Shown here: positions 45,583-55,950 of the stretch, in pieces
How positions within the stretch are numbered: the stretch's first letter is position 1
Layout: each line of letters opens with the position of its first letter
DNA from: Mycolicibacterium sphagni
GTDB taxonomy: Bacteria > Actinomycetota > Actinomycetes > Mycobacteriales > Mycobacteriaceae
DNA length: 64,000 nt
Direction: 5' to 3'
Assembly (NCBI RefSeq): GCF_013337765.1
Contig: NZ_VBSB01000005.1
Span: 434,001 to 498,000 of the forward strand
Made by a program: the position numbers and the translations under genes
The notes under the pieces: model-generated
The model's input: only the letters and a program-made list of their open reading frames with translations
What the model was told of the DNA's origin: nothing
Databases searched by the model: none

Positions 45583-46836
45583 ATGGATACAGGGACCACA
45601 GCCTTCATGCTGTGTTGCATCATCGGGCTGACGATGATGATCCCGGGCCTCGCGCTGTTCTACGGCGGCATGGTCTCGGTCAAGAGCTCGACCAACATGA
45701 TGATGATGACGTTCGGCGCAGTTGCCATCGTCGGCGTGCTGTGGATCCTGTTCGGGTTCTCGATGACGTTCGGTACGTCCTACGGCGGGCTCGTGGGCAA
45801 CGTGACCGAATTCCTCGGGATGAAGAACCTGATGGAGTCGCAGACCACCATCTCCGGACTGCCGGTCACATTGTTCGCGTTGTTCCAGGCACTGTTCGCC
45901 GCGATCACCGTCGCGCTGATCTCCGGCGCAGCGGCTGACCGGATGAAATTCGCCGCCTGGATGGTCTTCGCGACCGTGTGGGCCGTTCTGGTCTACTTCC
46001 CCGTCGCGCACTGGGTGTTCGCCTTCAACGGTGTCGTCACGCCGGATGCGGTCGGCGGTTGGATTGCCAACAACCTCAAGGCAATTGACTTCGCGGGTGG
46101 TACCGCGGTGCATATCAACGCCGGCGCGGCCGCACTTGCGGTGGCCATCGTGCTCGGGAAGGGCGCCAGCTGGGGCAAGCTGCGTAAGCCGCACAACGTC
46201 CCGCTGACCCTGCTCGGCGCCGGCCTGCTGTGGGCCGGCTGGTATGCGTTCAACGGCGGTTCGGCACTGGCTGCGGGCAACTCGGCAGCCATCGTCATGG
46301 TCACCACGTTCGTCGCCACGTGTGCGGCCACCCTGGCCTGGCTGGCAGTGGAGAAGATCAAGGACGGCCACGTCACCGGTGTCGGTGCGGCCGCGGGTGC
46401 CATCACCGGCCTGGTCGCGATCACCCCGGCCTGTGGTTCGGTGACGCCGGTCGGCGCCATCATCCTCGGCCTGGTCGCGGGCGCCATCTGCCCCTACGCC
46501 GTGGGACTCAAGGAGAAGTTCGGCTACGACGATTCGCTCGACGTTGTCGGCGTCCACCTCGTCGGTGGTGTCATCGGCACCCTGCTGATCGGCTTCCTGG
46601 CCAGCGACACCATGCCGAACAAGATCAACGGCCTGTTCTACGGCGGCGGTTTCGACCAGCTGTGGCGGCAGGCGGTCGCCGCCGGTGCGGTGATGGTCTA
46701 TTCGTTCGTGATCGCGTTCGTCATCGCATTCGTCATCAAGAAGACGATGGGCATCCGGATCCCCACCGAGGTGGAGGAGAAGGGTATCGACGCCCACGTG
46801 CACCGCGACCTGGCGTACGAGCTCGAGTACGCCTGA
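45583..46836 (+). CDS. amt: Ammonium transporter
   Basis: 417 aa, ATG 45583 preceded by AGGAGA. Eleven membrane helices; Amt signatures: FYGGMVSVKSSTNMMMMTFG at the start, DFAGGTAVHINAGAAALA (first pore His), and VVGVHLVGGVIGTLLIGF (second pore His). Conducts ammonium or methylammonium through the membrane. The conserved C-terminal tail is present. Here it is followed by glnT and mgsABC rather than by glnK, so it is likely the transporter of that pathway. A strong hairpin lies between it and glnT. Confidence 0.95.
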   Translation: MDTGTTAFMLCCIIGLTMMIPGLALFYGGMVSVKSSTNMMMMTFGAVAIVGVLWILFGFSMTFGTSYGGLVGNVTEFLGMKNLMESQTTISGLPVTLFALFQALFAAITVALISGAAADRMKFAAWMVFATVWAVLVYFPVAHWVFAFNGVVTPDAVGGWIANNLKAIDFAGGTAVHINAGAAALAVAIVLGKGASWGKLRKPHNVPLTLLGAGLLWAGWYAFNGGSALAAGNSAAIVMVTTFVATCAATLAWLAVEKIKDGHVTGVGAAAGAITGLVAITPACGSVTPVGAIILGLVAGAICPYAVGLKEKFGYDDSLDVVGVHLVGGVIGTLLIGFLASDTMPNKINGLFYGGGFDQLWRQAVAAGAVMVYSFVIAFVIAFVIKKTMGIRIPTEVEEKGIDAHVHRDLAYELEYA

Positions 46837-46844
46837 CGGGACCC

Positions 46845-46878
46845 GAGCCGGGCGTGGCCTCCTTCCCACGCCCGGCTC
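46845..46878 (+). terminator. Intercistronic hairpin between amt and glnT
   Basis: GAGCCGGGCGTGG (46845-46857) and its exact complement CCACGCCCGGCTC (46866-46878): 13-bp GC-rich stem, 8-nt loop, beginning 8 nt after the amt stop. No U tract. It may attenuate transcription into glnT or stabilise the amt message. Confidence 0.6.
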
Positions 46879-46925
46879 GACCCACCGTCTTCTCGCCGAC
46901 GTCACGAAAGAGTGTGTTAGAGAAC

Positions 46926-48233
46926 ATGTCCGCCACCCTCGCCGAGCTGGCCGAAAAGTCCGCCACCAAATTCATCCTCGCGCTGTTCGTCGATCTCCGT
47001 GGAAAGCCATGCGCCAAGCTGGTTCCCGTCGAAGCCATCGACCTGCTGGCCACCGAGGGAGTCGGATTCGCGGGCTACGCCGTGGGCGCCATGGGCCAGG
47101 AGCCCAAAGACCCTGACCTGATGGCGATCCCCGACCCTGCGTCGTTCACCCCGGTCCCGTTCATCAAAGAGGGCCTGGCGATCGTGCACTGCGACCCACA
47201 TGTCGAGGGCAAGCCGTGGCCGTACGCCCCGCGGGTCATCCTCAAGTCGCTGATCCAGCGGGCCGCCGATGCCGGCTTCGAACCCTGGGTCGGCGCTGAG
47301 GTCGAGTACTTCCTGCTGACGCGCGCCGCCGATGGCAGCCTGGCCACCGCCGACACGGCCGACACCGCGGCCCAACCCTGTTACGACGCACGCGGTGTCA
47401 CCCGGATGTATGACCATCTCACCGCGATCTCGACGGCGATGAACACCCTCGGCTGGTCGAACTACGCCAACGACCACGAGGACGGCAACGGCCAGTTCGA
47501 GCAGAACTTTCAGTTCGCCGACGCGCTCACCACCGCCGATCGGGTGATCACACTGCGCTACCTGCTGTCGATGATCGCCGCCGAACGCGGCATGGTAGCC
47601 ACCTTCATGCCCAAGCCGTTCGCCGACCGCACCGGCAGCGGTCTGCACCTGCACCTGTCGCTGACAAGTGGCGGTACCGCGGTGTTCCCCGAAGAGTCCG
47701 ACGACCGTGGGCTGGGACTGTCGGCGACCGCGTACGCGTTCATCGGCGGCATCCTCGATCACGCCTGCGCTCTGCAGGCCGTCGTCGGACCAACCGTGAA
47801 CTCCTACAAGCGAACCGGTGCGCTCACCACTGCCTCGGGAGCGTCCTGGGCGCCGAAGCTGCCGACCTACGGCGGCAACGACCGCACGCACTACATCCGC
47901 GTGCCGGACTCCCAGCGGGTTGAGCTGCGCGGCGGCGACGGATCGGCCAACCCGTACCTGGCCATCGCCGCGGCACTGGGCGCGGGCATCGACGGTATCA
48001 AGCGCAGCCTCGACCCCGGTGCGATCGGCGGCGCCGAAGGCCGCACGGCCTTGCCACCGACCCTGCTGCACGCCGTCGATGAATTCGAGGGCGACGCGGT
48101 CATCACCGGCGTGCTCGACGCCGTCGGGGACGGGGTGGCCGCCTACTTCGCCGGGATCAAACGCGACGAATTCTTCGCCTACCACAGCGCGGTCAGCCCG
48201 TGGGAGGTCGACCAGTACCTGACCGCATTCTGA
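46926..48233 (+). CDS. glnT: GlnT-type glutamine synthetase / gamma-glutamylmethylamide synthetase-like
   Basis: 435 aa from ATG 46926 (MSATLAELAEKSATKFILAL). Glutamine-synthetase fold: beta-grasp start, GAEVEYFLL (metal Glu), YANDHEDGNGQFEQNF, FMPKPFADRTGSGLHLHLS, and the P-x-x-N-S-Y-K-R segment GPTVNSYKRTGAL. It belongs to the GlnT/type III-like group that includes gamma-glutamylmethylamide synthetase, so it may ligate ammonia or methylamine to glutamate. It is not the main GlnA1. The longer open frame overlaps amt. It is followed by mgs genes, which supports a role in methylated-amine or N-methylglutamate metabolism. Confidence 0.88.
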   Translation: MSATLAELAEKSATKFILALFVDLRGKPCAKLVPVEAIDLLATEGVGFAGYAVGAMGQEPKDPDLMAIPDPASFTPVPFIKEGLAIVHCDPHVEGKPWPYAPRVILKSLIQRAADAGFEPWVGAEVEYFLLTRAADGSLATADTADTAAQPCYDARGVTRMYDHLTAISTAMNTLGWSNYANDHEDGNGQFEQNFQFADALTTADRVITLRYLLSMIAAERGMVATFMPKPFADRTGSGLHLHLSLTSGGTAVFPEESDDRGLGLSATAYAFIGGILDHACALQAVVGPTVNSYKRTGALTTASGASWAPKLPTYGGNDRTHYIRVPDSQRVELRGGDGSANPYLAIAAALGAGIDGIKRSLDPGAIGGAEGRTALPPTLLHAVDEFEGDAVITGVLDAVGDGVAAYFAGIKRDEFFAYHSAVSPWEVDQYLTAF

Positions 48234-48251
48234 CGGCGAGGAAGGAACACT

Positions 48252-49145
48252 ATGTGCGGGATCGTGGGTCTGCACCTGCGCAACCCCGAGCTCTACCCCC
48301 GGCTCGGTGAACTGCTGACCGGCATGCTCTGTGAAATGTCCAACCGCGGAAGCGATTCCGCCGGAGTGGCGGTCTACGGCGACCCACACTGGTCACCGCC
48401 CGGGAAAGCCACCGTCTCGGTGCTCGACATCGACGACAGTCCCGAACAGATGGCTGCGGCGCTCCACGCAGCGCTCGGCGAGGTGTCGGTGCACCGCGTC
48501 GACGAGACGCTGCTGGTGTCGGCCGATGCCGCACCAGAGACTCTGCACGCCGCGATCACTGCGCACTACCCGCACGCGCTGATCGCCGGCTTCGGCGCAA
48601 ATGTGGCCGTGCTCAAGGGTGTCGGCCATCCGAAGGCACTCACGGAGGCGTGGGGACTGGCGAACGCTCAAGGCTGGCAGGGCGTGGGCCACACCAGGAT
48701 GGCCACCGAGTCGGCGGTGATCCCCGCCGGTGCCCACCCCTACGCGGTGGGTCCGGATCAGTGTCTGGTGCACAACGGTTCGTTCGCCAACCACGCCACC
48801 ATCCGTCGCGAACTGCGCGCTGCCGGGGTGGTGTTCGACAGTGAGAACGACACCGAAGTCGGTGCGCGTTTCGTGGCCGACCAGCTGGCCCACGGCCGGG
48901 ATGTGGAATCGGCGTTGAAGGAACTGTGCGCCACGTTCGACGGCTTCTACACGCTGCTCGTGTCCAACCACGACTCGTTCGCCGTCGTACGCGACGCGAT
49001 CGCCTGCAAGCCTGCCGTGATCGCCGAAACAGACGACTGGGTGGCGATGGGTAGCGAATACCGCGCGTTGGCAGGGCTTCCCGGAGTCGAGAAGGCCGTC
49101 ATCTGGGAACCGGAACCGGAGGTGGTGTACGCATGGACGCGCTGA
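48252..49145 (+). CDS. mgsA: Class II glutamine amidotransferase subunit (MgsA-like)
   Basis: 297 aa. MCGIVGLHLRNPEL gives the N-terminal nucleophile Cys of Ntn amidotransferases; later HTRMATESAVIPAGAHPY and VHNGSFANHATIRR are the glutamine-binding loops. It corresponds to the amidotransferase domain of glutamate synthase split out as in the N-methylglutamate synthase MgsABC. Ribosome site GAGGAAGGA precedes the ATG. Overlaps the next gene by 13 bp. Confidence 0.85.
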   Translation: MCGIVGLHLRNPELYPRLGELLTGMLCEMSNRGSDSAGVAVYGDPHWSPPGKATVSVLDIDDSPEQMAAALHAALGEVSVHRVDETLLVSADAAPETLHAAITAHYPHALIAGFGANVAVLKGVGHPKALTEAWGLANAQGWQGVGHTRMATESAVIPAGAHPYAVGPDQCLVHNGSFANHATIRRELRAAGVVFDSENDTEVGARFVADQLAHGRDVESALKELCATFDGFYTLLVSNHDSFAVVRDAIACKPAVIAETDDWVAMGSEYRALAGLPGVEKAVIWEPEPEVVYAWTR

Positions 49146-49819
49146 GCACCTTTGACTTGAGCAGCACACCGCTGCGCGAGATCAATGCCACGCTGCACAC
49201 CCCCGGCCTGTCCGGTGAGTTCCTTATCACCAACCCCGCAGGCGCCCACAACGTGGCAGTCGGTCTCGACGCACCTGTACGCGTCGGAATCGACGGCCAC
49301 GTCGGCTATTACGCGGCCGGGATGAACAAGCAAGCCGAGGTCATCATCGACGGCAACGCCGGCACCGGGGTGGCCGAGAACATGATGAGCGGCACCGTCT
49401 GGGTCAAGGGCAATGCCTCCCAGTCGGCCGGCGCCACCGCACATGGCGGCCTACTCATCATCGAAGGCAATGCCGCGGCACGCTGCGGCATCTCGATGAA
49501 AGGGGTCGACATCGTCGTAGGTGGCAGCGTCGGGCACATGAGCGCTTTCATGGCCCAGACCGGCCGGCTGGTGATCCGCGGAGATGCCGGTGAGGCACTG
49601 GGTGATTCGATCTACGAGGCCAGGCTCTACGTTCGCGGCGAGGTGGCCTCACTCGGGGCCGATTGCATCGCCAAAGAGATGCGCGCCGAACACCACGAGG
49701 AGCTCGGCCGCCTCCTCAAAGCCGCCGGCTTCGAGGACGACGACACCAGCGCCTACACCCGCTACGGCTCCGCCCGGCAGCTCTACCACTTCCACGTCGA
49801 CAACAGCGCGGCCTACTGA
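49133..49819 (+). CDS. mgsB: GXGXG-domain glutamate-synthase-like subunit (MgsB-like)
   Basis: 228 aa. Right-handed beta-helix of the GltB C-terminal type with repeated Gly motifs: GHVGYYAAGMNKQAEVIIDGNAGTGVAENMM shortened to GVAENMMSGTVWVKGNASQS, GGLLIIEGNAAARCGISMKG, and IVVGGSVGHMSAFMAQ. This domain is structural in glutamate synthase, between ammonia production and use. Overlaps mgsA by 13 bp and mgsC by 1 bp (TGATG). Confidence 0.87.
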   Translation: MDALSTFDLSSTPLREINATLHTPGLSGEFLITNPAGAHNVAVGLDAPVRVGIDGHVGYYAAGMNKQAEVIIDGNAGTGVAENMMSGTVWVKGNASQSAGATAHGGLLIIEGNAAARCGISMKGVDIVVGGSVGHMSAFMAQTGRLVIRGDAGEALGDSIYEARLYVRGEVASLGADCIAKEMRAEHHEELGRLLKAAGFEDDDTSAYTRYGSARQLYHFHVDNSAAY

Positions 49820-51153
49820 TGACGTACACCCAAGACGACCGCGCCCGCCTCGGCCTTCGCGAGTCGGCCACCTTCGATCGCGCCACGATCGCCGGTATCC
49901 AGCGGGCCGCCGAGACCGGCATCTACGACATCCGCGGCTGGGGCGCCAAACGCCCACTCCCCCATTTCGACGACCTGCTGTTCCTGGGTGCGTCCATGTC
50001 GCGCTACCCGTTGGAGGGCTATCGCGAGCGCTGCGGCACCGACGTCGTGCTCGGCGACCGGCACGCCAAACATCCTCTGCATCTGGAGATTCCGGTCACC
50101 ATCGCCGGCATGTCGTTCGGCGCTTTGTCAGGCCCGGCCAAGGAGGCGCTGGGCCGCGGCGCCAGCGAGGTCGGCACGTCGACCACCACCGGCGACGGCG
50201 GGATGACCCCAGAGGAACGCGGTCAATCCAAATACCTGGTATACCAGTACCTTCCGTCCCGCTACGGGATGAACCCCCACGACCTGCGTAAGGCCGACGC
50301 CATCGAGGTCGTCCTCGGCCAGGGCGCCAAGCCGGGCGGTGGCGGAATGCTGCTGGGGCAGAAGATCTCCGAACGCGTCGCAGGGATGCGCACCCTGCCC
50401 GAAGGGATCGACCAGCGCTCAGCCTGCCGGCACCCCGACTGGACCGGGCCCGACGATCTGACCATCAAAATCAACGAGCTCCGCGAGGTCACCGACTGGG
50501 AGAAGCCGATCTACGTCAAGGTCGGCGCCACCCGCACCTATTACGACGTCAAGCTGGCGGTGGCCGCCGGTGCCGACGTCGTCGTCGTCGACGGAATGCA
50601 GGGCGGCACCGCCGCCACCCAGGATGTCTTCATCGAGCACGTCGGCATCCCCACGTTGGCCGCGCTTCCCCAAGCGGTGCAGGCACTCTCGGAGCTGGGA
50701 GTGCATCGCAAAGTTCAGCTGATCGTATCCGGTGGCATCCGCACCGGCGCGGACGTCGCCAAGGCCATGGCGCTGGGCGCCGACGCCGTGGCGATCGGCA
50801 CCGCCGCGCTGATCGCACTGGGTGACAACAATCCTAAGTACGCCGCCGAGTACGAAAAGCTCGGCAGCGCAGCCGGTTTCTACGACGACTTCCAGGACGG
50901 GCGCGACCCGGCCGGCATCAGCACCCAGGACCCGGAACTGGCGGCCCGGCTGGATCCGGTGGACGCCGGCCGGCGGCTGGCCAACTATCTGCGGGTGCTC
51001 ACCATGGAGGCCCAGACGATCGCGCGAGCTTGCGGCAAGGCCCATCTGCTGCACCTGGAACCCGAGGACCTGGTCGCGGTCACGATCGAAGCCGCAGCAA
51101 TGGCCCGGGTTCCACTGGCCGGCACCTCCTGGATACCCGGGGCAGGCCTGTGA
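49819..51153 (+). CDS. mgsC: FMN-binding glutamate-synthase-like subunit (MgsC-like)
   Basis: 444 aa from ATG 49819 (MTYTQDDRARLGLRESATFD). FMN/TIM-barrel domain of GltB: ITIAGMSFGALSGPAKEALG (as VTIAGMSFG...), TTTGDGGMTPEERG, QGAKPGGGGMLLGQKI, VDGMQGGTAATQDVFIEHVG, and the flavin-phosphate loop SGGIRTGADVAKAMALGADAV. In MgsABC this subunit makes N-methylglutamate from glutamate and methylamine, releasing ammonia. Cys near the C-terminus (IARACGKAHLLHL) may relate to the 3Fe-4S site of GltB. The upstream open frame lies within mgsB. Confidence 0.88.
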   Translation: MTYTQDDRARLGLRESATFDRATIAGIQRAAETGIYDIRGWGAKRPLPHFDDLLFLGASMSRYPLEGYRERCGTDVVLGDRHAKHPLHLEIPVTIAGMSFGALSGPAKEALGRGASEVGTSTTTGDGGMTPEERGQSKYLVYQYLPSRYGMNPHDLRKADAIEVVLGQGAKPGGGGMLLGQKISERVAGMRTLPEGIDQRSACRHPDWTGPDDLTIKINELREVTDWEKPIYVKVGATRTYYDVKLAVAAGADVVVVDGMQGGTAATQDVFIEHVGIPTLAALPQAVQALSELGVHRKVQLIVSGGIRTGADVAKAMALGADAVAIGTAALIALGDNNPKYAAEYEKLGSAAGFYDDFQDGRDPAGISTQDPELAARLDPVDAGRRLANYLRVLTMEAQTIARACGKAHLLHLEPEDLVAVTIEAAAMARVPLAGTSWIPGAGL

Positions 51154-52337
51154 CCGAGACGGCCGACGTCGTCATCGTCGGCGGCGGAATCGAAGGGTGC
51201 GCCGCCGCCTGGGCACTAAGCCAGCGCGGGATCACCGATGTGGTTGTTGCCGAGCGTAATACGGTGGCATCCGGGATGACCGGTAAATCCAGCGGGATCG
51301 TCCGCTGCCACTACGGGGTGAGCTCACTGGCCGCGATGGCGACCGTCGGACTGGAGGTGTTCGAGAAAGCCGAGGAGATCTTCGGCGACGATATCGGCTT
51401 CCGGCAGACCGGATACGTCGTCGGCGTCGGGGAAGCCAACGTCGACTCCTTGCGCAAGAGCATGGCCGCACAACGCGCGGTGGGTGTGCAGACCGAGGAG
51501 ATCGACGCCGATGAGGTGGCCCGGATGTGGCGATTCGCCGACCTGTCACCGTTCGCCGCCTTCGGCTGGGAATCTCGCGGCGGCTACGGCGACGCCTACC
51601 AGACCGCCCAAGCATTCGCCGTCGCGGCACGCGCCGCCGGTGTGCGAATCCGCCAAGGCGCCACGGTTACTGGTCTACTCACCGAGGGTGACGCCGTCAC
51701 CGGCGTACAACTGGCCGACGGCTCCCAGATCAGCGCGGGCAGCGTCGTCGTCGCCACCGGGGTGTGGACGAGTGCGTTCCTGGCGCCCTACGGAATCGAT
51801 GTTCCGATCCGGGTGGTCCGCGAACAGATCGTGATGATCTCGCCCGGCGTCGATCTGGGACCGGTGCCGGTGTTCTCCGATCTGGTATCGCTGCAATATG
51901 TCCGACCCGAAGTCGGCGGCGATGTGCTGTTCGGCAACAGCGATCTATCCGATGTGGCCACCGCCGACCCCGACGACTACCTCAACCGCGCCACCGAGGA
52001 CTTCATCGACCTCACCGTCGACAAGGTGGGCACCCGCTTCCCCGGCTTCACCGGCGCGGCGATCACCACCAGCTACGCAGGCTGCTACGACGTCACACCG
52101 GATTGGAACCCGGTGATCTCGGCCAGCGGTCGCGACGGACTGTTTGTCGCCGCCGGCTTCAGCGGTCACGGGTTCAAGATCGCACCGGCGGTCGGCCGGC
52201 TGGTTGCCGACCTGGTCGTCGACGGCCGCAGCAGCGATCCGCGGATACCGGAGACCGACTTCCGGTTGTCCCGCTTCGCTGAGGGTGAGCTGTTGAAGAG
52301 CCCGTATCCCTATGTCGGCGCCGGGCAGATGAGATAG
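51150..52337 (+). CDS. FAD-dependent DAO-family oxidoreductase (sarcosine/amino-acid oxidase-like)
   Basis: 395 aa from GTG 51150, overlapping the mgsC stop (GTGA). FAD-dependent DAO domain: ADVVIVGGGIEGCAAAWALSQRG, RNTVASGMTGKSSGIVRCHYG (the sarcosine-oxidase-beta-like SGG/S loop), late AGCYDVTPDWNPVISA and GFSGHGFKIAPAVGRLVADLV. It could oxidise a secondary amine such as N-methylglutamate or sarcosine. The canonical N-methylglutamate dehydrogenase is a four-subunit enzyme; only this single subunit is present here, so the pathway would be a variant (inference). Confidence 0.85.
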   Translation: MTETADVVIVGGGIEGCAAAWALSQRGITDVVVAERNTVASGMTGKSSGIVRCHYGVSSLAAMATVGLEVFEKAEEIFGDDIGFRQTGYVVGVGEANVDSLRKSMAAQRAVGVQTEEIDADEVARMWRFADLSPFAAFGWESRGGYGDAYQTAQAFAVAARAAGVRIRQGATVTGLLTEGDAVTGVQLADGSQISAGSVVVATGVWTSAFLAPYGIDVPIRVVREQIVMISPGVDLGPVPVFSDLVSLQYVRPEVGGDVLFGNSDLSDVATADPDDYLNRATEDFIDLTVDKVGTRFPGFTGAAITTSYAGCYDVTPDWNPVISASGRDGLFVAAGFSGHGFKIAPAVGRLVADLVVDGRSSDPRIPETDFRLSRFAEGELLKSPYPYVGAGQMR

Positions 52338-52348
52338 ACACTCAGCTT

Positions 52349-52990
52349 GTGACCGATCTGCTGCGCAACCAATCGGGTACGGCCCGCGATCGCGAACCGC
52401 ACGAACCGGTCGCGGAGCTGGAATTCGAAGCCGCGATCGCGCACAACGTGCGTCTGCTGCGGCAGCAACTGGGCTTATCGGTCGCCGATATGGCCGCTCG
52501 GGTCGGTATCTCCAAGGCGATGATGAGCAAGATCGAGAACGCCCAGACCTCGCCGAGCCTGTCCACGCTGGCGCTGTTGGCCAAAGGTTTCGACGTTCCG
52601 GTGACCACGCTGTTCCGTGGTGCCGACGTCGAGCGTCCCGCCGCCTTCGTGAAGTCCGGCACCGGTGCGCGGATCGTGCGCACCGGTACTCGGGAGGGCC
52701 ACGAGTACGAACTGCTGGGCTCGCTGCGCGGCGAACACAAGCGACTGGAATGCCTGCTGGTCACGCTGTCGGAGAAGAGCAAGACCTACCCGCTGTTCCA
52801 GCACCCCGGCACCGAGTTCATCTATGTGCTCGAAGGCGTCATGGACTACGCGCACAGCCGCTCGGTGTACCGGTTGCACCCTGGCGACTCGCTGCAGATC
52901 GACGGCGAGGGCGCACATGGCCCTGCGGACCTGATCGAAGTGCCGATCCGGTTCCTGTCGGTTATCGCGTTCCCTGATTCCCAGGTTTGA
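52349..52990 (+). CDS. XRE-family regulator with cupin domain
   Basis: 213 aa from GTG 52349. Helix-turn-helix at residues ~35-90: HNVRLLRQQLGLSVADMAAR, VGISKAMMSKIENAQTSPSLS. C-terminal cupin at ~130-205: FQHPGTEFIYVLEGVMDYAH, YRLHPGDSLQIDGEGAHGPAD. This is the common amino-acid/amine-responsive regulator architecture (PuuR-like). It follows the FAD oxidoreductase by 11 bp and is likely the local controller of the amt-glnT-mgs unit. Overlaps the convergent secreted-protein gene by 29 bp. Confidence 0.88.
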   Translation: MTDLLRNQSGTARDREPHEPVAELEFEAAIAHNVRLLRQQLGLSVADMAARVGISKAMMSKIENAQTSPSLSTLALLAKGFDVPVTTLFRGADVERPAAFVKSGTGARIVRTGTREGHEYELLGSLRGEHKRLECLLVTLSEKSKTYPLFQHPGTEFIYVLEGVMDYAHSRSVYRLHPGDSLQIDGEGAHGPADLIEVPIRFLSVIAFPDSQV

Positions 52991-53843
52991 CGGTCCGCGC
53001 CGACTGCCCCTTGCCCGTCGGCGACGGCGTCTTCGGGGAATCAGCGGCACTGTGGGCGACGTTGGGCCGCTTGGCAGCGCGGGAGGTCTTTCGAGCGTTG
53101 CTGTCCGATTGCGGCGACCGAAGGCTCTGGCCGACCGCGGGAGCCCGGGACGACTGCGCGACCGCCGGCGAAACCGTGTCTTCGGGCACCTGCATTGCGC
53201 TGGCGGCCGGCTCAGGCGGCGCGGGCGCGGTGATCCGAAGCGCGGCCGCGATCGCCGACCGCACCTCCAGCAGATAGCCGAGGGGACCGGGATTCAACAG
53301 TCCGAACGCGAGCTGGAAAAGCGGGCTTGAGCAGCAGTTGAAAGTGGTGTTGAGGTACACGGCCGGGGCGTCGATGAACGCCTGCAGCACGGTCTGCGGA
53401 GTCGACGGGGACTTGGCTGTATCGGCGACCAATTGAATCAACATGACTCCGGGAGCGACAAACGGCCCGACAAAGCTCAGCGGCACCAGAAGCGCGTACC
53501 TAGCCAGGGTGGTGGCGACCGCGACAAGGTGTTCGCCGATCGTTTGTGTGACTTTTTCGGGGCTGCCCCCGTCCTGGCCAACCAGCCATTTCCCGTAGGT
53601 GGCGACGTTCGACGCGAGCTGGTTGAGAATCGGCGTGGACGACGAGGCCGCAAGCAACGTCGACAGATTGGCCAGGTCCTCGGTGACGTTCGCCTGCAGG
53701 TCTTGCCAGGCGCCGGTGAGGACGACGGGTGCGGTGTGTGTCGACGGCGGCGGTGCGCTGGTGGGCAGCGGTGCCAGGGCGATCGTGGCGGCGGCGGTAA
53801 CCGAGACCCCGGTCGCCAGCATGGAGCGAACGCTCAGTTGCAC
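52962..53843 (-). CDS. Secreted mycobacterial hypothetical with basic Ser/Pro tail
   Basis: 293 aa. Signal peptide (residues ~1-30, SMLATGVSVTAAATIALAPL). The mature central region (residues ~40-200: LTGAWQDLQANVTEDLANLS, LASNVATYGKWLVGQ, VLQAFIDAPAVYLNTTFNCC, LFQLAFGLLNPGPLGYLLEV) matches a large mycobacterial paralog family found near PE/PPE-like genes; function unknown. The last ~90 residues are Ser/Pro/Ala/Lys-rich and probably disordered. Convergent with the XRE/cupin gene, divergent from leuA. Confidence 0.72.
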   Translation of the reverse strand: MQLSVRSMLATGVSVTAAATIALAPLPTSAPPPSTHTAPVVLTGAWQDLQANVTEDLANLSTLLAASSSTPILNQLASNVATYGKWLVGQDGGSPEKVTQTIGEHLVAVATTLARYALLVPLSFVGPFVAPGVMLIQLVADTAKSPSTPQTVLQAFIDAPAVYLNTTFNCCSSPLFQLAFGLLNPGPLGYLLEVRSAIAAALRITAPAPPEPAASAMQVPEDTVSPAVAQSSRAPAVGQSLRSPQSDSNARKTSRAAKRPNVAHSAADSPKTPSPTGKGQSARTVKPGNQGTR

Positions 53844-53949
53844 GAAAAACCCCCGATCACGGCTTGCGACGTGGTCAATTTACCCTGGCAGCGAACTCCT
53901 GTGCGCAGAACGAGCACCGTGTGCTGACCAGCCGCCCGGTACTCGACTT

Positions 53950-53978
53950 TTGGCCAGCTGGCAAGGCCGGAGTACAGT
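53950..53978 (+). promoter_or_regulatory. leuA promoter
   Basis: -35-like TTGGCC (53950-53955), 17-bp spacer, -10 TACAGT (53973-53978). The expected start of transcription, 53985-53987, coincides with the GTG of the leader peptide, so the mRNA is likely leaderless. The rest of 53844-53949 shows no other recognisable feature. Confidence 0.6.
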
Positions 53979-53986
53979 ACCGACTT

Positions 53987-54028
53987 GTGCAGCGGGTGCT
54001 CCTTCTCGGACGCCGCGACGGGGTCTGA
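53987..54028 (+). CDS. leuL: Leucine leader peptide of leuA (13 aa)
   Basis: GTG-started frame encoding VQRVLLLGRRDGV, with three consecutive Leu codons (CTC CTT CTC). It lies just before an attenuator hairpin whose 5' arm overlaps its 3' end (54014-54028). Ribosome stalling at the Leu codons under leucine shortage should prevent the hairpin and allow leuA transcription. Leucine leader peptides before leuA are known in actinobacteria. Confidence 0.85.
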   Translation: MQRVLLLGRRDGV

Positions 54029-54050
54029 TCCAGACTGGCCTCCCGTCGCG
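54014..54050 (+). terminator. leuA attenuator terminator
   Basis: CGCGACGGG (54014-54022) pairs with CCCGTCGCG (54042-54050), with an inner stem GTCTG-atc-CAGAC (54023-54035), followed by GGTTTT. The 5' arm is within the leader-peptide frame, so translation state can decide folding. Confidence 0.75.
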
Positions 54051-54074
54051 GGTTTTCGCGATGCGCCGGTCTGA

Positions 54075-55940
<1,866 letters not shown>

Positions 55941-55950
55941 GGAGCAAGCC

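Noticed and set aside
45508..46905. 465-aa minus-strand frame
   Set aside because: Antisense to amt, which has clear Amt signatures; the frame is His/Asp-rich noise.
46917..48389. 490-aa minus-strand frame
   Set aside because: Antisense shadow of glnT and mgsA.
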